Positions 1 to 10,687 of a DNA stretch of 64,000 nt are shown one piece after another. Source of the DNA: Heloderma charlesbogerti (lineage: Eukaryota; Chordata; Lepidosauria; Squamata; Helodermatidae); assembly GCA_026122225.1 (NCBI GenBank), contig JANEZZ010001642.1, positions 806,001 to 870,000 on the forward strand, in the 5' to 3' direction. A program made the translations under genes and the position numbers. The notes beneath the pieces are model-generated. The model saw nothing but the letters and a program-made list of their open reading frames with translations. It made no database searches and was not told the DNA's origin. The number at the start of each line of letters is the position of its first letter. Position 1 is the first letter of the stretch.

Positions 1-274
1 GGCAGGCACATATGGGAGGAGGCGATCCTTCAGGTAACCTGGCCCCAAGCCGTTAAGGGCTTTGAATGTTAACACCAGCACTTTGAATCGGGCCCGGAAA
101 TGGACTGGCAGCCAGTGCAGCTGGAAAAGTACTGGCGTAATATGAGCTCGCAGGCCAGTCCCTGTTAACAATCTTGCTGCCCTATTTTGGACCAGCTGAA
201 GTTTCCGGACCGTTTTCAAAGGCAGCCCCACGTATAACGCATTGCAGTAATCCAGACGAGAAGTTATCAGAGCA
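1..274 (-). mobile_element. L2-like LINE, 3' part of reverse transcriptase ORF
   Basis: Read on the minus strand, this stretch encodes the [13 protein letters not shown] motif, followed by a [17 protein letters not shown] and a LHWLPV-like segment, which are the hallmark C-terminal residues of L2-type LINE reverse transcriptases. The copy runs off the left window edge. A related plus-strand segment occurs near 3330 to 4045. The reading frame is short and broken, so this is a dead fragment. The family call follows from the motif; CR1 is the closest alternative. Confidence 0.75.
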
Positions 275-1266
275 TGGGATCTTCTAAAAAGTTAGAAAAC
301 CAGCCTGTGGGTGGCGGGGGGTTGGGGGTGGACATGAGTACTATTCCCACTGGCTTTCGTGGCCCAAGAAAGGCACATCATGAAGCCAGCTTACTGAAGC
401 TAGATCCGGACTGTCTGAATGAGAGACCACCTAAACCTATATGTGTGTGGTGCTTTGGGCTCAATGGTAGAATGTAAATTCAATAAAGAAAAAAGAAGAC
501 GTGAAGCTAAAACATATAATCAGGGAATTTAGATAACTCAGGGTGAAATCCACCAATAGAATGAAGACAGTTAGCAGAATGGATTCCTCCTCCCCCCTGC
601 ACCCCACTCCTGTGCATCCCCAAAATCTATTCCAAAGGGCTGGAGAGAGGAAGGGGAGGTAACCGTTGTGCAAAGGAAAGGCTGTTCATGTGACGCTGGA
701 TGGAATCTTAAGATTTGGGTAATGCAAGTACCTAATGTAGCCATTCTGAGAACCTAATCTAAAAAAAGCCATAAAGGGTTTTGTGCACCATATAGACAGG
801 ATCCTATCCTCCTAACCCTTTCCATATTCTTCAAACATTCATTTTCCCTTGTTGTTCACACCTATAGAACAGAAATATGGAAGGCTGCTGGGAAAGCACA
901 AAGAAGGAATGATCAAATGAGAGCACTTTGTTAAGACACAAACCTACTCATTATCAAACAAGAATTTTTTTGTGCATATTATATTTACTATCTTATTTAA
1001 AAGCTGCTCTTAGCAAGCCACTAAAACTGGAGAGAGTGTGTGCGTTTTACACAAAAAGACAAATTGGCAGGTGAGGAACATTTCTCTCTTACTCAAAACA
1101 GATTCACCAAGTCCTTGGAGAGGAGCCAACAGTACAGCATAAATAAACAAGAACGGAAACAAACGACAAATGACAATGCAATTATATCCTGACTAGAATT
1201 GCGGGGGAGATCACTTGCAAAGTGCACACAGTTTGCTGAACCTTTCTGATGTTTCATTAAAACACG

Positions 1267-1300
<34 letters not shown>

Positions 1301-1479
1301 TCTTGCAAGATGAAAATCATACTGTTAGAAGGACTTTATGCCCATTCTCTACGACAGTCCAATATCTGCAATCCCTTCTGGGATTCTTGGCATTACATCC
1401 AACACTAGCTACATTGTTTGACATGGAATTACTTACTGTTTCACACCCATGAGCAAAAATATGTCAGAAGCACCCACAG
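275..1479. other. Gene-free stretch with one microsatellite
   Basis: No coding region is supported. The short open frames here lack recognisable domains. The only distinct feature is the CG/CA dinucleotide run listed separately at 1263 to 1300. It is probably intronic sequence. Confidence 0.5.
1263..1300. repeat. (CG)n/(CA)n compound microsatellite
   Basis: A short alternating CG run passes directly into a CA run of about 14 units. The alternating purine-pyrimidine tract could adopt Z-DNA; that is inference only. Confidence 0.95.
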
Positions 1480-1561
1480 ATAGGAAGCTTTCTTATACTC
1501 TCAGACCATTGGTCCATCTATCTCAATACTGACTACACTGACTGGCAGGAGCTCTCCAGGG
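1480..1561 (-). mobile_element. tRNA-derived SINE, 3' part (separated from its head by an insertion)
   Basis: On the minus strand this reads as the body and tail of the same SINE seen intact at 57866 to 58055: the GTCAGTGTAGNCANTANTGAG block, then GGACCAATGGTCTGA, then a TATAAG..AGCTTCCTAT tail. Its tRNA-like head lies at 2381 to 2492. The two halves join in the correct order if the DNA between them is removed. Confidence 0.8.
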
Positions 1562-2380
1562 CCGCATCTATATGGCACTGCATTAAGCCCCTATGCCGTC
1601 ACAACTGCGCAGCAATGTGGCTTCAAATCAGCATGCCCTGCGATACACTCACGATGCACTGCGTGCTTCCCTTACAGACTCGCCGTGCCCTTTTTTTGCC
1701 ATTTTACTGAAATGCGCAGCTGTGCTGTCCTGTGAGTGGGGGGATGCGACACTTCAGTACCTGTTTTATATTTGAGGGACTCTGCTTTGTCTTTCTGTCC
1801 CTTTTTAGGTAAAAAGTGGGTGTTTTGTGCTCCTTCATTTCCGCACCAGCAGTTTGTCAGTTCCCTAGCCCATGACTCTCGCGATGGTTCGCACTCACAA
1901 GCGTGAGCGCTACATGCCTAGCCATCACTCCAAAATGGTGGCCGGGGTGATGTTGGTCCTTCCCCAAGGCCCCCAGCCCCAGCCCTTGGGTACTGAGTCC
2001 ACAACCATTACGAAGATACGAAGCCGCAAAACTGTGCAAAAGGGTGATTATGTAGATGAAAACACTCCTCTGTGCCTCTGTAACTGCGCAGGTGCGAAGG
2101 GATGGAGGGAATAAAGGGGCATCACAGAGTGACACAGGCACTATGCATGCCTACAACATGCCCACTGCAAAATGCGAAGTCAGTTCGGGGAAGGAACAGA
2201 CGGCCTGCAACCGCAGGGAAACCCGCAGCAACCCTCCAAAATTGTAGTAGAACAGCTCCTTGGAACTCCGCATTTTCCGGGCGAAAACCACAGACAGCTG
2301 CAAAGTCATGACTGTACCATCTATCACAAGGGACCTCGACTCGCACCTGCCCTGGAGGAAAAGCCCTGTGTAGATGGGGC
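1562..2380. mobile_element. Non-autonomous DNA transposon inserted into a tRNA-SINE
   Basis: This is about 0.82 kb of comparatively CpG-rich sequence that splits a SINE. Its ends are short inverted repeats: CCGCATCTA on the left and TAGATGGGG on the right. The SINE sequence CCAGGG is present on both sides (1556-1561 and 2381-2386), consistent with a target-site duplication; extended to eight bases, six match. That would fit a hAT-like element. No transposase is encoded. The exact edges are uncertain by a few bases. Confidence 0.6.
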
Positions 2381-2492
2381 CCAGGGTTCAGGCAAGACTT
2401 TTTGCCCAGTCCTATTTGGAGGTATCAGGGATTAAACCTGGGCCCTTTTACATATAAAGCACGTGCCCTACCACTGAGCTGCAGCATTCCCC
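2381..2492 (-). mobile_element. tRNA-derived SINE, 5' (tRNA-like) part
   Basis: On the minus strand it begins with a tRNA-like head containing box A (GCTCAGTGGTAGGGC, 2464 to 2480 region) and a box B-like GGTTTAATCCCTG. A GGGCTGGGAAAG-like body segment and CCTGAACCCTGG follow. It continues at 1561 after the inserted element. Internal RNA polymerase III boxes are typical of such SINEs. This is a mobile SINE rather than a tRNA gene: the anticodon arm is degenerate and no acceptor stem closes. Confidence 0.85.
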
Positions 2493-2939
2493 AAATATTT
2501 AGCTTCCTCTTTTATGCTGATGCCCAAAATCCAAGGCAAAGGCAGCACTGCTATGTTTACAGAAGCATCCCTCCTCAAAAAAGTTAATTACATTAGGTGG
2601 CAAACCAGGGGTTTAGTGCTGCTTTTCGCATTATGATTATAAGTCACGGCAGTCCCCCAGCAAGTCACTCTTGTGACAGAATCAGTCATGAGCAAAGGAT
2701 TTATATCTGTGCCACCTCATGAGTCATTCTCAAAGAATAGCAGCGGATATGACAAAGAGAACATTGGCTGCAAGGCAGGTGCTGCTTCAGTGCATAAAAC
2801 ACACTGCCTTGTGTTTAAATTCTAAAGAAAGAGGTTCCAGTGTTCAGACCTGCCTGGAAGTTATGTCAACTACTCTGGAAACCCTTCCCCACCAATACCA
2901 GGGGTAGCTCCAGATGGTGGGCTCCTACCAACAGAAGGC

Positions 2940-3130
2940 ATTGAGCAACTATTCTCTTTTCTTCTTAACAGATTTTCTGCAGTAAGATAACATATATAAG
3001 AAGCTGTGGGAAAACACAGGAGGATTACGAGTGGAAGACGATGACATCTGGACCCCTCATATAATTCCATGAATGAAGCAGAGCGATGGCACAATAAAAG
3101 CCTCACCTGGAAGCACCACAGCTGTAGGAA
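2940..3130. repeat. Interspersed repeat, shared with about 30590 to 30755
   Basis: The sequence around GTGGGAAAACACAGGA, CTGGACCCC, ATTCCATGAATGA and AAAGCCTCACCTGGAAGC recurs in the same order at 30590 to 30755 with moderate divergence. The superfamily was not identified. No coding capacity is evident. Confidence 0.6.
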
Positions 3131-3329
3131 AGCTAAATTGTGGTTATTCAGTAGTGAGGAAATGGCCCTTGGAACATGACTCAAAGGGATCACTTTAATC
3201 CACATGTTCCAAGGCAGACATCTACCACTGAAAAAAAGTACCAGGGTAAACTGAGACTGAAATGAAGAAATGACTTGTTTTACCTCCCAGCATCTTTGAT
3301 TTCGGGTGTAAGGCATGCCAGAAGACAGA

Positions 3330-4045
3330 AGCTGGATGCCCAGGCCTCAACGGTGGCCAGGAGTGTGTTTGCACTGTTGAGGCTAGTGTGCCAACTGTGC
3401 CCATTCCTAGGGATGCCTGATCTGGCCAGGGTCACAAATATCTTAGTTAAATCCTGTTTGGACTACTGTAACATGCTCTACATGGGGCTGCCTTTGTAAG
3501 CTGTTCAGAAACTTCAGCTGGTTCAGAACGCTGCAGCTGAAGTGTTGACATGGAGCATGTGACTCCCTTGCTACAGCAGCTTCACTGGCTACCAGTCTGT
3601 TTCTGGGCAGCATTCAAAGTGCTGGTTATGACCTATAAAGCCCTATACAGCTCAGGACCAGGCTATCTGAAAGACTGCCTTGTCCAATATGAGCCTGCCT
3701 GGTTCTTAAGATCTTCTGGCCTTTCCAGTGGCTGCTCCCAGGCTGTGGAACTCCCTCCCAAGGGAGGCTAGGTTCACTCCCTCTCTGCTGTCTTTCCGCT
3801 GGCAAGCAAAGGTCGCTTTATTCCAGAAGGTCTTTGGCCTGCGAGTCTGTTGAACTGAGTGCTGTTTTTAACTTTTCCCCTGTAATTGTTATATTTTTAT
3901 TATATTTTGATGTATTGTTCTATTGTTTTAATCAATTTTAATTGTGCCTGTAAGCTGCACTGAGTGCCATATGGGGGTAGAAGGGCAGATAGGAATCAAA
4001 TAATAAATTTGGGTAGAAATAAAATAATAAAAAAATAAAATAAGA
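3330..4045 (+). mobile_element. L2-like LINE, 3' end with untranslated tail
   Basis: The plus strand encodes CLDYCNMLYMGLPL near 3455 to 3499. After a frame break come KLQLVQNAAAE, LLQQLHWLPVCF and FKVLVMTYKALYSSGPGYLKD, the standard order at the C-terminus of L2 reverse transcriptase. The 3' tail includes the TAAGCTGCACTGAGTGCC motif and ends in an ATAAAATAA-rich run. Stops and frameshifts make it inactive. The 5' boundary is uncertain. Confidence 0.8.
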
Positions 4046-4249
4046 CAACTCATTCACAGCCACTTATTCTGCAATAATAATGCCTCCTCCACCTCAATCT
4101 CTGATCCAAAGGTTTGATCCAAGGCTGAAGAATGATAAAAGGAAGGGGAAAGACCCTGGATAAAGGCTCGACTCATCTGTTCCACCTCTAGATAAACAAT
4201 CATGCAAATTTACATTGTAAACAATAGCAGAGTCATTACCTTAGGTGTC

Positions 4250-4264
4250 CGGGGGGGGGGGGGG
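4250..4264. repeat. Homopolymer G tract
   Basis: An almost pure run of about 15 G residues. Its length is prone to sequencing and replication error. Confidence 0.9.
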
Positions 4265-4329
4265 AGGGCTGCCAGTACCCTGCACAGGTAAACCGGATTT
4301 TGCCAGTACCCTGGTAAAACAGGCCAGGA

Positions 4330-4425
4330 TCCGGATGGCACATCTGCATGCACATAGGCAAAGGGCTGTCAAACCTCCTCTCTGGCAACAACCCCTCACA
4401 CTTCTTGGGGTGCTAGTCCAGTGAG
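4330..4425 (-). repeat. Unclassified repeat, shared with 6890 to 6962
   Basis: The minus strand carries the block GTGAGGGGTTGTTGCCAGA..GAGGTTTG.CAGCCCTT. The same block is on the plus strand at about 6916 to 6960. The family is unknown. It directly abuts the hAT fragment that starts near 4439. Confidence 0.6.
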
Positions 4426-4438
4426 TTCTCGCTCCAGG

Positions 4439-4712
4439 AGTACGGTTGTGCACAGACTCCCTGCTTTGCTTCAGATGCTGCTTTGGACTTTCCAAAGTGG
4501 CCCTGCTTTACTTCAGACCCCATCTGCTTTGACTCAGATCCAAATCCAAAGAGATTCAGACATCCAAATCACTCATTTTTGGCGTTTTCCCATTGACTTG
4601 CATGGGAAAACACAAATGGCCGTACCTTTTTCAGTTTTCAAGATAAATACATGAAATTTGGGGAATTCTCAGCCCCACTGGTGGGCATCCCACCTGCCAA
4701 ATGTCAGTCAGT
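4439..4712. mobile_element. hAT-like element fragment (TAGGGCTGTGCAC family)
   Basis: It begins with a GGTTGTGCACAG end and continues through blocks also found, inverted, at the right end of the element at 28144 to 29261: CAGACCCCATC, CCAAATCACT, GGCGTTTTCC, TGGGAAAACACAAATGG, TTTTTCAGTTTTC, CATGAAATTTGGGGAA and CCACCTGCCAAAT. The right end has no recognisable terminus, so this is a truncated copy. Confidence 0.65.
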
Positions 4713-5261
4713 TTAGCCCAGGATTTTTGTGCTAGGCACAGGTAAAATGTGCTGTCCTTAGAAACTCAAACCAAAGCTCATAAAGGGATACTCAAGTTAG
4801 GTGTTGAAGCGATCGCTATCCCTAAACTCTGTTAACGGTTTCTTTGAAGTGCAAATAGTACTACTTTCCTATTCACAGTCAATAACCTCAGGGTCTCTTT
4901 GGCTGAATTGCCTGGGAAAACAATGGCTGGTAGGCAGGAAGCAAACTAAGACAGCAACCCTGCCAGGTAGACACACTGACTTGAACGAAGAGCAATGACA
5001 TTTGTCTGCTGGACTGACAGAGGTAGGAAGCCACACAGCAACTCTGCCAGGAGGGCACAGCAGCACCTTGCCCACTTCTGCCCCTGCCAAGACCCCAAAG
5101 ATGCCTCATATTGGGGCTTGCTTGCTTTGAAACACACAGTGTAGTCTTATACTATTTAAATAACAGCTGTTAATGTGTGTAGTGCCTTGCCACTGTTTTT
5201 GGAAATGTGGACTGTGTGTATTCCTTTGACACACACTGTTTGCTTGTCCACACAGCACAAG
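4713..5261. other. Gene-free stretch
   Basis: No domain-bearing frame was seen. A local direct repeat with the motif GCAACNCTGCCAGG occurs at about 4955 and 5038. Otherwise it is unremarkable. Confidence 0.4.
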
Positions 5262-5296
5262 CACACACACGCACGCACGCACACACGCACACACAA
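5262..5296. repeat. (CA)n/(CGCA)n microsatellite
   Basis: A short compound run of ACACACGC and GCAC units. Confidence 0.9.
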
Positions 5297-5904
5297 GCAA
5301 AAGAAAAGCAAACACTAAACTATAAGCAAAGGGGCAGGGGAACCAAGTATAATCCTAACAGAAGGTGTTTTAAATTTATTTTTTAATTTATTTATTTTTT
5401 AGGAAAAAGAGATCAAAAATGGGAAGGGAAGGAATACAGGAATTGAGAAGGAGGGGTGGAGGGAAGCCAAGTACAAGGAAAGGAAAATACTATCTTTACA
5501 TATATATTTATTTAAAAAAAATCTAGAGAGAATCAAAGTAAGGGCAAACTAATAGGTTGAAAGAGAATTGAAAAGGTTGGCAGCAGTGAGATAAGCAAGT
5601 ACAGTGAAATTTTCTGGATTTTTAAATGTACAAACAAGAAGAATGAATTACAGAAGGGTAAGGCGGGGTGGGGAGAGACTAATATAGCTGTCATAGCACG
5701 CACTTTCTTCTCAGCTTCATTCTGCCAAAGGAGAGTGGGAAGGGTTAATCTCCTTCCCACTCTCCCTCGGCAGGATGCCAGCTGCTCCAGTGCCATGGCT
5801 TCCTCTGCCATGCCTAGCAGAGACTGGCACAGGTGCTCTCGGTGGCTGCAGCAGAGGCAGGATAGTACTGGAGCTGAGAGAGAAATGCTGTGGAGCTTCC
5901 CTCT

Positions 5905-6530
5905 CAGCTCCTGTCCCATCCTGCTGCCGCCGCTGCTGCCACCACCACCACCACCACCATCATTGCACACAATGGCAGCTCGTCAGAGCAGCAGGAGGCT
6001 GCTCAATCATTAGGCGGTCACACACCCCAATAGATCGTCTTGTGCACCCCCTGCACTCCAAATCCTGTCACTTTGGAGACCACTGCTCTAGCTTCTAGTC
6101 ATCTCCTCTCCACTAACGCCACCTCTCTCACAATGAGCAAATGGAGGCTGACTCACAGCAAAGCTCCCTCCTCCTCCTCCTCCTCCTCCTCTGCCCTTCC
6201 CCGCCCCTCATCTTCTGCCCGTCCTGGTGGCCAAATCTCTCACGAATTGATACATTTGGTGCCTCTGCCTCCTCTCCCCTTCCCCCCTCCCTCCTACTCC
6301 TCCCTCCACGTGATCTTTCAGAAATTGATACATTTTGGAGACAGCCTGCCTGGGCTGCTCAGAAAGCATAGGAAGAGCTCCGAATACACAAGGCAGACCA
6401 AGGTGCCTTATAGGTGACCCACTTCACTTCGGGGTGCCTCGGTGCTGTTCTGATCTGCCTTGTATCACACCAAGGAACCTCTGATCAGCCTCATTATTTG
6501 CACTTCGAATCGGAGTGGTGCACAGCCCCA
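5905..6530 (-). mobile_element. hAT-like element, copy of the 28144 to 28990 segment
   Basis: The blocks run in reverse order to 28144-28990 and include CTCAGCTCCTGTCCCATCCTG, CAGTGGTCTCCAAAG-like, TCCATTTGCTC, the (CTC)n tract, GATCTTTCAGAA, CAGCCNGNCTGGGCTGCTCAG, CAAGGCAGNCCAAGG and a GTGCACAGCCCCA terminus at 6519 to 6530. It lacks the SINE that interrupts the other copy. The left end is not terminal. It contains (CCA)n near 5939-5964 and (CTC)n near 6166-6194. The hAT call rests on the TIR and on the 8-bp TSD of the other copy. Confidence 0.7.
6166..6194. repeat. (CTC)n trinucleotide repeat inside hAT copy
   Basis: An uninterrupted run of CTC units. The homologous region at about 28731-28750 carries a shorter, imperfect GGA version, so the tract varies between copies. 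Confidence 0.9.
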
Positions 6531-6531
6531 T

Positions 6532-6892
6532 TTATGAGGGCTTTTGAGGACATGTGGGAGCTGCTGTTGTTGAAAAGACACTTCTGTCAGTGCTTTGGAT
6601 CCTGGCTTGGGTCTAAACATCCCTGAATCAAACCTTGGGGTTTCTCATCACATTTACAAGTTCTTGGTACATACCTTACTGCATGGAGCTTCTAAGCTAG
6701 TGATGGATCAGAAATATATTTGCAGCATACAGGCGCATGCACACACACACACACACACACACACAATTACACTTACAGGCACAGCAGATGTTTAGACTCA
6801 GGCCAGGATCCAAAGCACTGACGGCAGTGTTTTTTCAGCTCCCCATTCCAGCAGTAGCTCCCCCATGTCCTCAAAAGCCCTCTTAAAGCAAG
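6532..6892. repeat. Long inverted repeat around a (CA)n microsatellite
   Basis: The left arm (about 6535 to 6612) contains GAGGGCTTTTGAGGACATG, GGGAGCTGCT, CAGTGCTTTGGATCCTGGC and GTCTAAACAT. The right arm (about 6790 to 6885) is its reverse complement: GTTTAGACTCAGGCCAGGATCC followed by CATGTCCTCAAAAGCCCTC. The loop holds a CA microsatellite at 6736 to 6764. The form is that of a fold-back MITE, but no TSD was resolved. Confidence 0.65.
6736..6764. repeat. (CA)n microsatellite
   Basis: About 14 CA units in the loop of the surrounding inverted repeat. Confidence 0.95.
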
Positions 6893-6978
6893 ATCTCTCT
6901 GGAGTAGCACCCCCAGGGGTGTGAGGGGTTGTTGCCAGACAAGAGGTTTGGCAGCCCTTGTACCATTAACCCACCTGA

Positions 6979-7025
6979 TATATACCCCATATAACTCAAC
7001 TGATAATATATGGGGTATATATATC
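6979..7025. repeat. Short palindrome, ATATACCCCATATA type
   Basis: The inverted arms TATATACCCCATATA and TATATGGGGTATATA are separated by about 16 bases. It lies just beyond the longer inverted repeat. Confidence 0.75.
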
Positions 7026-8194
7026 CACCTCCTCAAAAACAAATCTAATCTTGAAATGAAGTTAGTGGGAAAAACATATTATTTTGTTTGCTGTCTGAGT
7101 AAGCTATTTTTAGTTACTAAATACACTACACATCCGGCTCCTAACTATTACTGTTTTTCCTTGACCCTGAACATTATTGTTAAGCTGGAATGAATCAGAG
7201 TGAATTCTTTTTTTAAAATGAATTCCACTGTGATTCAACTAAACATATTTCTTTTAGTAAAGGCACTGCTTCATATTTTTTTCTTTTAATTAGGAAACTG
7301 GCAAGGTACGAGAATGGGAAAGTTCTAAAATCCACTTTTCAAACCTTATAATCTGGCCTTACTGCACTCTCATGTGTCATGTCCTCCCCATGATCAGCTC
7401 AACACAGGCACTGTCGAAGTCACTTTCCTGTATTGTAAAATCAGTAGCCAACAAGCAAAATGGGGATGGAATGGCGTGTCAGTGAAAAATCAGGGGCAAG
7501 GTTACTCATCCCATAAGACGTTTGCTTTATACAAATTTCATTACAGTGTTATTAATTTCTTTAAACAATTCATATTGAACATTTTTCCATATTAAAAATG
7601 TAACTAATAGCTGGCTGAACTCTTCAGAAGCAGAACATGAATATCATGAATCCATTTTTTAAACCATTTCATTTGAATGCTGATGACCGCTTTCATGTAT
7701 GTGCCACAAGGTGTTTGGAAAGTTTGGACTTCAGTGAATGGACACCTTTTAAAAAGAAAAGCAGCTTGGTCTTTCGGTTAGGTGATTGACTGCAGTGAAA
7801 ACTTTCAAAATAACACCAGCTGCATATATGCTTTCCCACACAAATGGATTTTGTGTGGAATTTTGGCCATGTTTTCCAACAATGGAGTGCTCCTGAGGAC
7901 ATGCTTTTACTTTTTCCGATATGTAAGTGAGTGGCTGGAGGCAGCTCCAGGACTCAGGAAAGAAGCAGTATTTTCTGATGTGCCACTTCAACCAAAAGCC
8001 AGGGGCTGGAGGGTAGGAGGCAATGCAGGGCTCTCCATCCTTCACTTTATTATCTATCTACAGACAAGTTTAGCTGGCAAGTAATAATGGTGTGCAAATT
8101 TGTATGTGACACAAATCTGTACTAATAATAATCAAAAGTTTTAACAGTTCTTCTTGGCTTTTATTGTGGGACCCCAAAGACCACCCTAAAAACA

Positions 8195-8395
8195 TTAAGA
8201 ATTCTTAATATTTGTATAGTGCTTCAAGTGTTCAAAGTGCTTCACGCTTGCATTATCTTGCTGTAATTTTTACAACAACCCTGTAAGGTAAATCTATTAT
8301 TGTCCCCCATATTGCAGCTGGGAGGACTGAAGGTGAGAGAGTGGCTTGCCAGAGGTTTCCTGATTCAAAGATCAGTCTTTTAGCCACTACCAAAT
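8195..8395. mobile_element. MIR-like SINE fragment
   Basis: It shows the MIR/CORE-SINE signature in order: AGTGCTTCAAGTGTTCAAAGTGCTT, CAACAACCCTGTAAGGTA, TATTATTGTCCCCCATATTGCAG, then a GGCTTGCCAGAGGTTTCCTGATTCA segment. It is old and divergent. Confidence 0.75.
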
Positions 8396-8928
8396 AGCTG
8401 CAAAGGTTTTTAAAAATTAAAAGAAAACAAAACACACACTATAAAAGCCAGCTTTAAAATGTGGTTATACCTATAGTGCAAGGTAGACATATCTGTTCCT
8501 AAATGAAGATTATAGTTGGATGGACCCGACTCCCGCATGGCTACCAAGGAAAGCGACTCATTCTTCCCTTAACAATCAGATGACATCCTGATGCTTTGTC
8601 CTTGCACAAGGGTGTTATTTGACAATATGTGACCACACTCAATTAATTACTCAGCTGCTAATATCTGAACAATAAATTGACTAGGATCCACCTTCCACTC
8701 CCTACCTACTTTCAGTTTGTTTTCAGAAAAAAAAGTACAAACCAGGCCTGCTTCCTGTGGCAATTTGCAGAGGTCCAGTGAAGAAGAGGAGACATTGGTT
8801 TGCACAATCACCACAGCCCACCATGGCTTACTAGCCATAGTGGGCTGCAGCACCTGCAGGTGCCAGATTGCAATTCAAACCCACCACCATCACCACTGTG
8901 GATTTTTGTTTCATCTGAACCTGGCAAG

Positions 8929-9014
8929 GGTGGCTTGTTGGGGTGATTAACAAACCACCATACAACAGGCCATGAGTTCTGGGTGGCTTGTTAACCACCC
9001 CAACAAGCCACCCT
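8929..9014. repeat. Palindromic repeat, TGGCTTGTTGGGGTG arms
   Basis: GGGTGGCTTGTTGGGGTG on the left is mirrored by CACCCCAACAAGCCACCC on the right. An inner GGTGGCTTGTTAA copy is also present. It is probably a MITE terminus pair or a hairpin. No TSD was identified. Confidence 0.6.
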
Positions 9015-10687
9015 CACTGGGTTTAGACAACATGAGAAGCTGTGTCTGGCATGCAACCGGAACGCACAAGGTACTTAACAAGCCTGTGATGGTGTAAACT
9101 GGGCCAGATTTTTTCAAATGCGGGAGCCTGCAAGTAGTCTTTAAAAAGCTAGCTCAAATTGCTGTCTTTAAGGCTTTTCCTGTTTCTGGACAGCAGTCGG
9201 GAAATCATGCCTTTAAGGAAGAAGTCTGGACAGATTGTAACCCTACTCGGGATGAGACCACTCTATGAAACATAAGCTTTTGCATCTTATGATTGGAACA
9301 AGTTTAAAATTACAAAATATAAGTATAAAAATGTGTTATGTTCCATTTAGCTTTTAAAAAATGTATCAGTATCTGCCAAAGAATAGTGATATAGTGATTT
9401 ATAGTGATATAAAAGGAAAAGTAATGAATTTTCTGCAAATTCTATAATATTTTAGGTTCTCTGTATATTCTTTTATGTAGTAAAAAGGGGTACATTCAAT
9501 CAAACTATTTATTGGGAATACTTGATGAAGTTGTACAGACACATGACATCTTTCAGGAAAAAAGTTTATCTGCTCTACCCTACAAAAATAGAGCTCTCTT
9601 CAACATGCTTTGTACGTTAACATATTATAATGCAAGCTTATCATGCAATTCCATGTCAAACACTATAGCAATTCCTTCTTCCTAATAAATGAGCTGCCAT
9701 GGATATCACAGATCAACACTTCAGGTTTAAGCAGAGTGAGATGGGTTTCAAGTTTAAAAATCCTAGTTTAATCACAGGTATGAGAGAAATGACAGCAGTT
9801 CTTCCAAAAATGAAAAATATTCACGAAATCCCACAGGAAAGGTAAATTGATTTCAGTTTAAATATAATTACGGTGTATATTTTACAAGGCTCACCAATGT
9901 AAGATAAGTTTAGTCACAAGTGTAATTTATAGACCTTGGGGTTTTTTTAGCATTTGCAAAGTCATCTACTATTTTGAAGATACTTCTGCAGAAAAATTCC
10001 TGGGACACCAGAGATGAATTCTAAGGCTTAAGATAGCTGGAAACAGAAAGGCAAATAATTGGTATTTCTGGATTGGCTTTACATAAAGCTGCAATGTGCA
10101 CCCCTGCTCTGTTCTTGCTACTGCAAACTTTGGGACTTTGAATGCATGCGATGGAAGAAATTATTACACCGTGAAAATGAACTGGAGGTTGCTGGCTTTG
10201 CTGAGACAAGAGCTAGAGCTTGGCTTCTTGATGCTGGGTCCCTTCCTAGCAACTAGTAAACTAGGCCAGAGTTAGACCTAGTTAACACTGGTGGAGTTCA
10301 ACTTCTATGAAGCGTAAACCTACAATATTCTGCACCCTACTAAATGAATTTCCATATTGATAACAAGCAAAGACACAGAATTCAGCTTTGTGAGAATCAG
10401 TACTCTCATATTTAAAAAAACACACCAAAGCTTCTAGTCGCTATGGCTGCGAAAAGCTGCTTGCAAATGCATAGGGCAATTCCGGGTGAAGTCTCAAGAC
10501 CTGAATAAGGAGGTCCTGAATAAGATTTACAGCAGCCAGAGAGACAGGCTCCAGTGCTTTGTATAGCTCTTTGCTCCTCCTCATGACTGGCAGAAGCAGA
10601 ATAAATTATGCAAAATAGCAGAAATCATGCAAACCTACTTAATTTACATAATTTAGATAGGCCATCAAATTCTACTCTTCCGGTTAC
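9015..10687. other. Gene-free AT-rich stretch
   Basis: No recognisable repeat or coding domain was seen. The short frames lack support. It is likely intronic. Confidence 0.45.

Noticed and set aside
1093..1320. Cysteine/valine-rich minus-strand frame
   Set aside because: It is a translated CA microsatellite.
2400..2480. tRNA gene on the minus strand
   Set aside because: Boxes A and B are present but the acceptor and anticodon stems do not form; the flanks match a SINE body.
5775..6098. Frame with a poly-histidine run
   Set aside because: The histidines come from a (CCA)n repeat in a hAT copy, not from a gene.
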